Assembly (NCBI GenBank): GCA_016234265.1
Contig: JACRFW010000004.1
Location: 1-46,809 of the forward strand
Direction: 5' to 3'
Length of the DNA: 46,809 nucleotides
Origin: Candidatus Magasanikiibacteriota bacterium
Lineage (GTDB): Bacteria; Patescibacteriota; Patescibacteriia; Magasanikbacterales; GWA2-37-8
The notes beneath the pieces were generated by a model. That model saw nothing but the letters and a program-made list of their open reading frames with translations, was not told the origin of the DNA and ran no database searches. This document shows positions 9,589 to 15,621 of the stretch, in pieces. Position 1 is the first letter of the stretch. Each line of letters starts with the position of its first letter. The translations under genes were made by a program, and so were the position numbers.

Positions 9589-10323
9589 CTAGGCCATCCA
9601 CCCCTTAAAATCACTCAGAAACTGCTGAACGACCTGGTCGGTCTTAAAATGCTTCACCATATCGGAAAAAAATTTTGGCGGCACCGTGGCAATATGCGCC
9701 CCGGCCAAAGCCGCGTCGCGAATATCTGCCACCGAACGAATACTGCCGATAATAATCTGAGTGGCGCTCTCTCCGCTATCAACTATTTGCCGCACTGATT
9801 GGGTGACAAACGCCGGGTCAAAATCTTTCGCGTCCAAAGCCTTCTTTTTCTTCAATTCTTCGCGCGCGGCCGCGGCCGATTCTTCCACTCCGCCGTCACG
9901 AATTCTGCCCCAAAATAAACTCACATAAGCCGCTCCAGCTTCAATGGCGAGCATTGCCTGGGATACAGTCATGCAGGCCGTACAGTTAACCGATACACCC
10001 GCCGCGCTTAACTGCCGGATCGTTTCCAGCTCGTTCCAACCGATTTGGACCTTAATGCTGATCGGCGGATAATTGAACCGCCTGACAAACTCCCTGGCTT
10101 GTTTCAAAATTTCTTCCGTGTCCCGGGAAAATACCTCCACGCTCAAGTGAATGCCCGGCCGATATTTTTTTATCAAAGCGATGATTTTTTCAATATGACC
10201 TTCAAAAGAACCTTTTGGTTCTTTTGAAAGCAATGATGGATTAGTGGTAATCCCCTGGATGAAACCGCGTTTTAATGCCGATTCAATGTCATCCAGGTGG
10301 GCGCTGTCAATAAATATCTTCAT
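9589..10323 (-). CDS. Transaldolase / fructose-6-phosphate aldolase family
   Basis: 244 aa; MKIFIDSAHLDDI, GITTNPSLL, SIKVQIG (Schiff-base Lys), VNCTACMTVSQAMLAIEAGAAYVSLFWGRIRDGG. Confidence 0.9.
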   Translation of the reverse strand: MKIFIDSAHLDDIESALKRGFIQGITTNPSLLSKEPKGSFEGHIEKIIALIKKYRPGIHLSVEVFSRDTEEILKQAREFVRRFNYPPISIKVQIGWNELETIRQLSAAGVSVNCTACMTVSQAMLAIEAGAAYVSLFWGRIRDGGVEESAAAAREELKKKKALDAKDFDPAFVTQSVRQIVDSGESATQIIIGSIRSVADIRDAALAGAHIATVPPKFFSDMVKHFKTDQVVQQFLSDFKGWMA

Positions 10324-10365
10324 ACGCTTATTATAAAACTAAATAAGGCCTTTATAAGTGCTATT

Positions 10366-10394
10366 ATATTACCAAAAATAAAAAAACTGGTCAA
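10366..10394 (-). promoter_or_regulatory. sigma70-like promoter TTGACC-N17-TAATAT upstream of transaldolase
   Basis: Minus strand: -35 at 10389-10394, -10 TAATAT at 10366-10371, spacer 17; overlaps terminator hairpin. Confidence 0.65.
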
Positions 10395-10411
10395 TCCTAT
10401 TTAGCCAGTTT
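10375..10411 (-). terminator. Rho-independent-like terminator after gmhB
   Basis: Minus strand AAACTGG-CTAAATAGGATTGA-CCAGTTTTTTTATTTTT: 7-bp stem followed by a T tract. Confidence 0.6.
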
Positions 10412-10421
10412 CTTGATAATA

Positions 10422-10994
10422 TCACTCGCCTATAATGTCCAGGATAGCCGCCAGCTCTTCGGCGCGCCAATCGGAAGCAAGATCATTGTTGCGGCCGTCC
10501 GAAATGATAATTGACCGCGTCCCGGCCGCCCGAGCGGCTTCCAGATCACTCTTGGTATCACCCACCATATAGGATGACGGCAAATGGATACCCCACTTCT
10601 CCGCCGCCGTCAAAAGCATTCCGGGCAATGGCTTCTTGCAAAGGCACCCGTCGTTGCGGCCGTGGATACAGACATAAATATCGTCCAGAGGCAGATTCTT
10701 CACTTCGGCCATTATTTTCTCATGTTCCTCCGGTGGCATGGTGCCATAGGTGATATCCGGCTGATTAGTGACCAGGATACGCAACCACCCGCGCTCTCCC
10801 AGCGCTTCTAACACCTCAACGATGCCCGGTTTAAAACGGAATTCGTTGTAATTGAACGGGGCCGTCCAGCGGACTTTTTTACCCTGAACGAAAAAATCTT
10901 CGCCGCGATCAACGACATCATTCAACACGCCGTCGCGATCAAGAAATATAGCTCGTTTCCCGGTAGCCGGAATTTTTGGACTGTTGATAGTCAT
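10422..10994 (-). CDS. gmhB: D-glycero-D-manno-heptose 1,7-bisphosphate 7-phosphatase (HAD)
   Basis: Track ORF to 11015; likely start MTINSPKIP at 10994. FLDRDGVLNDV, TNQPDI, CxCKKPLPGML, MVGDTKSDLEAARAAG. Confidence 0.85.
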   Translation of the reverse strand: MTINSPKIPATGKRAIFLDRDGVLNDVVDRGEDFFVQGKKVRWTAPFNYNEFRFKPGIVEVLEALGERGWLRILVTNQPDITYGTMPPEEHEKIMAEVKNLPLDDIYVCIHGRNDGCLCKKPLPGMLLTAAEKWGIHLPSSYMVGDTKSDLEAARAAGTRSIIISDGRNNDLASDWRAEELAAILDIIGE

Positions 10995-11619
10995 ATATCT
11001 TTTGTTTAAGGCCAAAAATAATCAGATGGTGCAGGACCACATGCATCCCCTCCACGATCGGGGTGGAGTTGGCCGGAACGACAATGCCAATATCCACCAG
11101 GTCTTTCATCGGTCCGCCGTCAAAGCCCGACAGGCCGATAGTTTTGCCCCCGCTATCTTTTATAAATTGCAAACCCTTCATCAGATTTTGCGACCACTGC
11201 CCGGCCTTGTCCTGCCCGCTGCCACCATGAACGCTAACAGCTATACCGACACCGCCTTCAACGTACAGCGTGGAAAGCTGATGAACATAGATGTTATCCC
11301 AGCCCCAGTCATTTACCAAAGCTGTAACAAGGGGAATATTGTCCAAAAGGGTCATGGCTTTGATGCCTCTATCTTGCGGCGCGGCGCAAATGGTTTTGGT
11401 TAGATCGGCTACCAGGTGCGTAGCCGTAGCGGCTGACCCGCCATTTCCCATGACATACACCCAACGGCCATCCTTCCAAGCTTCAAAAAGTAGCTCAATC
11501 GCTTGATCCAACTTTTGGCTATAAACTACCTTAATGGCAGTAGCGACTTCCTGTACCTCTCCCAAAAATGTGGCCGCAAAAGACTGACGCGGTTGTAATT
11601 CTTCCATACTATTAATCAA
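10939..11619 (-). CDS. gmhA: Sedoheptulose-7-phosphate isomerase (SIS domain)
   Basis: 226 aa; VYVMGNGGSAATATHLVADLTK, VSVHGGSGQDKAGQWSQNLMKGL, GLSGFDGGPMKDLVDIGIVVP. Confidence 0.87.
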   Translation of the reverse strand: MINSMEELQPRQSFAATFLGEVQEVATAIKVVYSQKLDQAIELLFEAWKDGRWVYVMGNGGSAATATHLVADLTKTICAAPQDRGIKAMTLLDNIPLVTALVNDWGWDNIYVHQLSTLYVEGGVGIAVSVHGGSGQDKAGQWSQNLMKGLQFIKDSGGKTIGLSGFDGGPMKDLVDIGIVVPANSTPIVEGMHVVLHHLIIFGLKQKIYDYQQSKNSGYRETSYIS

Positions 11620-12133
11620 AAGTAACTAACGAATGAATAGTACACCCTCTTAAACGTTCCCTTCCAGCCATAGGAGTCATTTCAACAATAAATGATAACC
11701 CAACAATTTCTCCACCCAATTTTTTTACTAGCTTCACCGCTGCGGCCATGGTTCCGCCAGTCGCCAACGTATCGTCAACAATTATAACCCGTTGCCCGGG
11801 AGTAATAGCGCCCTCCTGCATCTCAATAATTTGGGCGGCGTATTCATAACTATACTCCTGCATGACCGTTGGAGGCGGCAACTTATTCTTTTTCCGAATC
11901 ATCGCCATGCCAACGCCCAATCGGTAGGCCAAGGCGGACGCTATGACAAACCCTCTGGCTTCAATGCCGACCACCAGATCAATCTTTTGTCCTTGATAAG
12001 GCTGCGCCAACTGTTCAATAATTTCCTTAAACATGGCGGCGTCTTTCAGGAGCGGAGCGATGTCGTAACAAACTATTCCCGGTCGCGGCCAATCATTAAT
12101 CTGGACAATTTTTTGTTTCAAATTTTCCCACAT
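11612..12133 (-). CDS. apt: Adenine phosphoribosyltransferase
   Basis: 173 aa; VVGIEARGFVIASALAYRLGVGMAMIRKKNKLP and PRPP loop VIIVDDTLATGGTMAAA. Confidence 0.92.
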   Translation of the reverse strand: MWENLKQKIVQINDWPRPGIVCYDIAPLLKDAAMFKEIIEQLAQPYQGQKIDLVVGIEARGFVIASALAYRLGVGMAMIRKKNKLPPPTVMQEYSYEYAAQIIEMQEGAITPGQRVIIVDDTLATGGTMAAAVKLVKKLGGEIVGLSFIVEMTPMAGRERLRGCTIHSLVTFD

Positions 12134-12163
12134 ACCTATAAAAACACCACTAATCTTTCGTAA

Positions 12164-12192
12164 ATCCTATCATCAAACAGGTCAAGCGTCAA
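12164..12192 (-). promoter_or_regulatory. sigma70-like promoter TTGACG-N17-TAGGAT for apt-gmhA-gmhB
   Basis: Minus strand: -35 TTGACG (12187-12192), 17-nt spacer, -10 TAGGAT (12164-12169). Confidence 0.65.
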
Positions 12193-12210
12193 GATTGCGC
12201 TATTCACTAA

Positions 12211-12227
12211 CCCAAAACTATTTTGGG
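12211..12227. repeat. Small inverted repeat CCCAAAA-CTA-TTTTGGG
   Basis: Read directly; 7-bp arms, 3-nt loop, at the edge of the GC-rich unit. Confidence 0.7.
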
Positions 12228-12239
12228 ACACTGTACAGC

Positions 12240-12256
12240 GGGGGTGACCAGTCCCC
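12240..12256. repeat. Hairpin H1 GGGGGTGACCAGTCCCC, related to H2
   Basis: Read directly; 5-bp stem including one G-T pair, 7-nt loop; 13/17 identical to H2 at 13415-13431. Confidence 0.65.
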
Positions 12257-12307
12257 AGTAGGTCGTTTTCTCCTTTGTTGTCTCTTGCTAGGTAACTCGT
12301 AGCGGTG

Positions 12308-13240
12308 CTAGACGCCGGGGAGCGCCGTGCCCTCCAGGACGAACGTCGCCTTGAGCCGCTCGAAGAGCCAGTCCACGAGCTCGGGGGCGCCGGCGATGAA
12401 GCCGAGGCCCCCCTCGGTGGTGCGGTTGCTCCGGTGGTAGCTCGCGAGGTCGGGCTCGGCGAGGGCGGCGATGGTGCCGTTGCGGTAGTGGTAGTACTGG
12501 ACCGTGCCGCCGGCCGCCCGGATGATCTCGGCCGAGGCCCAGTCCCACGGCCACTGGTGCGGCTGGACGATGGCCTCGGCGCGACCGGCCGCGACCAGGG
12601 CCACGCCGAGGCCGCAGGAGCCGGCCGTCACGACCGTCTCCACCGCGTTGGCGACACGGTTCCCGAACCGCATGAACTGCGGCCGCTTGAGCACGTCCAC
12701 CCCGAAGAGCACGGTGGACTTCTGGCGGGGGCGCTCCACTACGCGGACGGGCTGGAACCCGCTGCCCGGTACGCCATCACGCAGAAATACACCATCTCCT
12801 TTCGCGCCGAGCACCAGGAAACCACCACGAACGTCTGGGGCGCAGATCGCCCCGCCCTGGTGCTCGCCGTTCTCCACCCGGTTCAGGACGACGCTCCAGT
12901 CCCAGCGCCCGCGGTAGGCGCCGGCGGTGCCGTCCACCGCGTCCACGATGAGCACCTCCCCGGGCCCCTTGACCAGGGCGAGGTTGTCGTTCTTGATGAG
13001 ATCCGGTCCCTTGCACTCCTCCTCCGCGATGAAGTACGCCCCGGGGAAGCGGCTCCGGAGCTGGTCCAGAAGGAACGTCTGGCTCTCCTCGTCGGCCTCC
13101 GTGCCGATGGAGTGGTGGCTGCCGCCGGGCTGTCCCTCCTTCACGGTGACCTTGACCCCGCGCGCCATGGCGTCCTTGACCAGGCCTCCGGCGACGGTGA
13201 CGGCGATCGCGAGCTGCTGCAACTTCCAAGAAAAGGGCAT
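12308..13240 (-). CDS. Inositol monophosphatase-family phosphatase, GC-rich/foreign composition
   Basis: Track ORF 12308-13294; start at 13240 (MPFSWKLQQL) preceded by AAGGAGCAGGCAC. IMPase motifs IAEEE, IVDAVDGTAGAYRG and WPWDWASAEIIRAAGGTV. Confidence 0.83.
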   Translation of the reverse strand: MPFSWKLQQLAIAVTVAGGLVKDAMARGVKVTVKEGQPGGSHHSIGTEADEESQTFLLDQLRSRFPGAYFIAEEECKGPDLIKNDNLALVKGPGEVLIVDAVDGTAGAYRGRWDWSVVLNRVENGEHQGGAICAPDVRGGFLVLGAKGDGVFLRDGVPGSGFQPVRVVERPRQKSTVLFGVDVLKRPQFMRFGNRVANAVETVVTAGSCGLGVALVAAGRAEAIVQPHQWPWDWASAEIIRAAGGTVQYYHYRNGTIAALAEPDLASYHRSNRTTEGGLGFIAGAPELVDWLFERLKATFVLEGTALPGV

Positions 13241-13271
13241 GTGCCTGCTCCTTGTGTGGGTGTGCTCCAGT

Positions 13272-13323
13272 GCACAACACCCCTGCTGCTTCAAAATATT
13301 TTAAGACAACAGGAGTGCTGTGC
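13272..13323 (-). repeat. 52-nt palindrome/RNA hairpin in the 5' leader of the IMPase-like gene
   Basis: 26-nt arms around AAAATATTTT. On the minus strand 20 Watson-Crick pairs, 5 G-U, 1 C-A mismatch. Confidence 0.8.
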
Positions 13324-13326
13324 AAA
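13298..13326 (-). promoter_or_regulatory. Possible promoter TTTGCA-N17-TAAAAT overlapping the palindrome
   Basis: Minus strand: -35 TTTGCA (13321-13326), 17-nt spacer, -10 TAAAAT (13298-13303). Confidence 0.4.
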
Positions 13327-13349
13327 GACTACGTTGAAAAGAACTTAAG

Positions 13350-13373
13350 GCAAAAATATTTATATATTTTTGC
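13350..13373. repeat. AT-rich near-palindrome GCAAAAATATTTATATATTTTTGC
   Basis: Read directly; 10-bp arms with mismatches only near the centre. Confidence 0.6.
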
Positions 13374-13414
13374 TCGTCGCTAGCCTTATTTTACAATCAG
13401 ACTACTGACGAACA

Positions 13415-13431
13415 GAGGGTGGCCAGCCCTC
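13415..13431. repeat. Hairpin H2 GAGGGTGGCCAGCCCTC, related to H1
   Basis: Read directly; 5-bp stem, 7-nt loop. Confidence 0.65.
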
Positions 13432-13440
13432 CGGTTTGAA

Positions 13441-13458
13441 ATCCGACAGGAGTCGGAT
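13441..13458. repeat. Perfect hairpin ATCCGAC-AGGA-GTCGGAT
   Basis: Read directly; 7-bp perfect stem with 4-nt loop, 9 bp from H2. Confidence 0.75.
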
Positions 13459-13482
13459 GGCCGTTGTACTTCGCGCCCACTC

Positions 13483-13560
13483 CTAGGCGCCGAGGTTGGC
13501 GAGGAGCGCCGCGACGTTGATCTCCCGCCAGTCCATGAACAGCCGGCAGACACCGGCCAC
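13483..13560 (-). CDS. Putative 25-codon micro-ORF coupled to the HIT-like gene
   Basis: Minus strand GTG start: (M/V)AGVCRLFMDWREINVAALLANLGA-stop. AGGAGG at 13566-13571 overlaps the stop codon of the upstream HIT-like gene. Confidence 0.4.
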   Translation of the reverse strand: MAGVCRLFMDWREINVAALLANLGA

Positions 13561-13569
13561 GGTCGCCTC

Positions 13570-14406
13570 CTACCGCCCTAGCAGGTGACCCAGCGTGTCC
13601 TCGTGCGGCCACGGGAGCGTGATCGGCGTGCCCTCCATCAGGGCCAGGTACTCCGTCCCGCCCCAGTTATTGAGGATGGGTATGAAGCACGCGTACACCA
13701 CCCGCCCCTTGATGAACTTGACGTTGATCTGGAAGTCGGGCGGCAGGCCCTGCGAACTCGTGAACTTCTCGGCGAACATCCGGATGATACGCTGGAGCAC
13801 GCCCGCCAGAGACTCGGCCGCGCTCTGGTCGAACGGACGCCCCTCGAGCGGAACGATGAAGCACTGCCCCGCCCGGTGCCCGCCGACCACTACTCGGAAC
13901 CCCTCCAGCTCGAAAAGCACGAGCAGCGACGAGGCGAAGTGACCGGCCACATCACGCTCTGGCCTCGAGAGGATGCGCTGGGCCGGCTCGAGCAGGTGGT
14001 AGTGCAGATGAGTGACGTTCTGCCCCGCCGTGGCCCCGACGTACACGTTGAGCCAGCGCTCACCAGCGATTGGAGCGAGGATGTCGCTCACGATCCGAAG
14101 AGCCACGGTGATCTTGTTCAACCCTCCCAGCGTCCGAAGATCCTCCTTCGACCAACAGGTCATCGGCATGATAAGCAGGTGGTTGTGGTACGGGGTGAAC
14201 TGGTTGGTGATCACCCGCCACCCGCCTTCTTCCTGGTAAAACCGAATCAGGCGCCCTTCCAGAGACTCTTCGTCTTCGAAGGGACACCTACCCGGGTTGA
14301 CGATGATGTCGGACTGCCAGGAGCGGTCGAGCTTGACACCGCGCCTGGTGCCGCCAGACATGGTCGGGATGCCACCGGGAAGCACTTCCAGGGAAAATTC
14401 CGACAT
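13570..14406 (-). CDS. HIT-superfamily / GalT- or Ap4A-phosphorylase-like nucleotidyltransferase/hydrolase, GC-rich
   Basis: 278 aa; FTPYHNHLLIMPM and HIT-like VTHLHYHLLEP. SD AAGGAGAG upstream of ATG. Confidence 0.65.
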   Translation of the reverse strand: MSEFSLEVLPGGIPTMSGGTRRGVKLDRSWQSDIIVNPGRCPFEDEESLEGRLIRFYQEEGGWRVITNQFTPYHNHLLIMPMTCWSKEDLRTLGGLNKITVALRIVSDILAPIAGERWLNVYVGATAGQNVTHLHYHLLEPAQRILSRPERDVAGHFASSLLVLFELEGFRVVVGGHRAGQCFIVPLEGRPFDQSAAESLAGVLQRIIRMFAEKFTSSQGLPPDFQINVKFIKGRVVYACFIPILNNWGGTEYLALMEGTPITLPWPHEDTLGHLLGR

Positions 14407-14427
14407 GGGTTCTCTCCTTCGGCTAAG

Positions 14428-14442
14428 GTAGTCAGGCTGGTC
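14428..14442 (-). repeat. GACCAGCCTGACTAC (minus), inverted partner of 14643-14657
   Basis: 14/15 identical in inverted orientation to GACCAGCCTGAGTAC at 14643-14657. Confidence 0.7.
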
Positions 14443-14443
14443 T

Positions 14444-14464
14444 TTCCCACCTCTCTAATGGGAA
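14444..14464 (-). promoter_or_regulatory. 5'-UTR hairpin of the HIT-like gene (TTCCCA-N9-TGGGAA)
   Basis: 6-bp perfect stem starting a few nt after the predicted transcription start. Confidence 0.5.
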
Positions 14465-14473
14465 GAACAAAGC

Positions 14474-14502
14474 ATCTTACTACAAAAGAACCGCCACGTC
14501 AA
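14474..14502 (-). promoter_or_regulatory. sigma70-like promoter TTGACG-N17-TAAGAT of the GC-rich unit
   Basis: Minus strand: -35 TTGACG (14497-14502), 17-nt spacer, -10 TAAGAT (14474-14479). Confidence 0.65.
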
Positions 14503-14543
14503 GAAGCTGTGCTAGAAGTGTCAACAGGAAGTTAAAATGTCAG

Positions 14544-14572
14544 TTTACAGAAAACCCTAATTTTGATATACT
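14544..14572 (+). promoter_or_regulatory. sigma70-like promoter TTTACA-N17-TATACT
   Basis: Plus strand: -35 TTTACA (14544-14549), 17-nt spacer, -10 TATACT (14567-14572). Confidence 0.6.
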
Positions 14573-14611
14573 TCCTCCAACATTTTGGAATAAATCAAAA
14601 ACTAATTTTGG

Positions 14612-14650
14612 GTCGGGAAAGTCGCTGGTTTGAGTCCAGTCCGACCAGCC
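14612..14650 (+). other. tRNA-3'-end-like / acceptor-T-arm minihelix-like sequence
   Basis: GGTCGG-gaaagtc-GCTGG-TTTGAGT-CCAGT-CCGACC-AGCC: T-arm-like hairpin (5-bp stem, 7-nt loop) bracketed by a 6-bp acceptor-like stem. No normal anticodon or D arm seen upstream. Confidence 0.5.
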
Positions 14651-14672
14651 TGAGTACATAATCCATAAAAGC

Positions 14673-15602
14673 ATGAAAAAATATTTTTTAATCTTATTTT
14701 CAATTTCAATTTTAATGGGTGGAATGTTTTATTATTTCGTAGAATTACCTCGTAGATTTGAACAAAAGACGTATTTCCATAATTTTGTAACAAATAATTA
14801 TGAACAGAGCCCTGAATTGCGGAACAATGATCTAAATAAGAGAATTTTAGTTCCACTTTTGTTGAATCATCCAATAAATTTTTTAACAAAATTTGTTGGC
14901 TACCATCGGGCATTTGAAGGTATCTTCTTAATTTTTGATATCTTTTCTTCTTTTCTTTTTACTTTTTCATTATTTCTCCTCTGTTCAATATGGTTCCCAT
15001 CAGAAAAATGTTTTACCATAATACTTTTTTCTAGTCTTTTATTTATTTTCACCTTTAAATCATTTGTTGCAGCTCCGTGGGATTTAATTCAACCCGGATT
15101 ATTTGCTTTAGGACTGTACCTCATCTATAAAGAAAAATTATTTTGGTTCTTAATTGTTCTTATAATTTCCACCATAAATCGAAGCACAAGCATTTTTTTA
15201 CCTATAGTTTTTTTACTATATAATTTTAGAAAACAATGGTTAAAGACATTCATTGTCTTTCTAACTTTTGGTATAGTAATTCTTTTTCTCACTTGGTTAA
15301 AGGGAAAAACAACGCTAGTTTCACCGTTTCAAACGATTATATCTAATCTCCGTTCACCCTTTAATTTAATTAATGGAATTTTAGATGTTACCATAATGGT
15401 TTTTCCTTGTTTGGTCATTTATTTCCAAAAATCTGGAAATAAACTACCCCCTTTTTTGAAAATTTGTATTTTAACATTACCGCTGTGGGCTTTCTTATTC
15501 ATCTTTTTTAAAAGATACACTGAAATAAGTTTTTTACCACAAATCTTTCCATTTTTTATTCCCAGTCTTTTTTATTTGTCTAAAATCGGTATACAAAAAT
15601 AA
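14673..15602 (+). CDS. Multi-TM membrane protein of unknown function, AT-rich
   Basis: 309 aa, strongly hydrophobic, plus strand, composition unlike neighbours. Confidence 0.75.
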   Translation: MKKYFLILFSISILMGGMFYYFVELPRRFEQKTYFHNFVTNNYEQSPELRNNDLNKRILVPLLLNHPINFLTKFVGYHRAFEGIFLIFDIFSSFLFTFSLFLLCSIWFPSEKCFTIILFSSLLFIFTFKSFVAAPWDLIQPGLFALGLYLIYKEKLFWFLIVLIISTINRSTSIFLPIVFLLYNFRKQWLKTFIVFLTFGIVILFLTWLKGKTTLVSPFQTIISNLRSPFNLINGILDVTIMVFPCLVIYFQKSGNKLPPFLKICILTLPLWAFLFIFFKRYTEISFLPQIFPFFIPSLFYLSKIGIQK

Positions 15603-15621
15603 TACTTTGTTAAGTTACTTT

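Noticed and set aside
12288-13348. Several long alternative-frame ORFs in the GC-rich unit (e.g. 12305-13348 plus, 12777-13325 minus, 12504-12917 plus)
   Set aside because: GC-rich DNA has few stop codons; these frames are Arg/Pro/Gly-rich without family motifs, whereas the IMPase-like frame has motifs and an SD.
12205-14520. Transposon or integron interpretation of the GC-rich unit as established fact
   Set aside because: No transposase, integrase, clear terminal inverted repeats at both ends or target-site duplication could be identified, so only acquisition by unknown means is proposed.
13585-14535. Plus-strand 316-aa ORF opposite the HIT-like gene
   Set aside because: Low-complexity, no motifs, antisense to a frame with HIT-like motifs and SD; stop-poor artefact.
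14602-14913. Minus-strand 103-aa ORF ending ...AGRTGLKPATFPTQN
   Set aside because: Antisense to the plus-strand membrane protein and its tRNA-like leader; the C-terminal peptide is what the tRNA T-arm/acceptor region encodes when read in reverse, so not a real gene.
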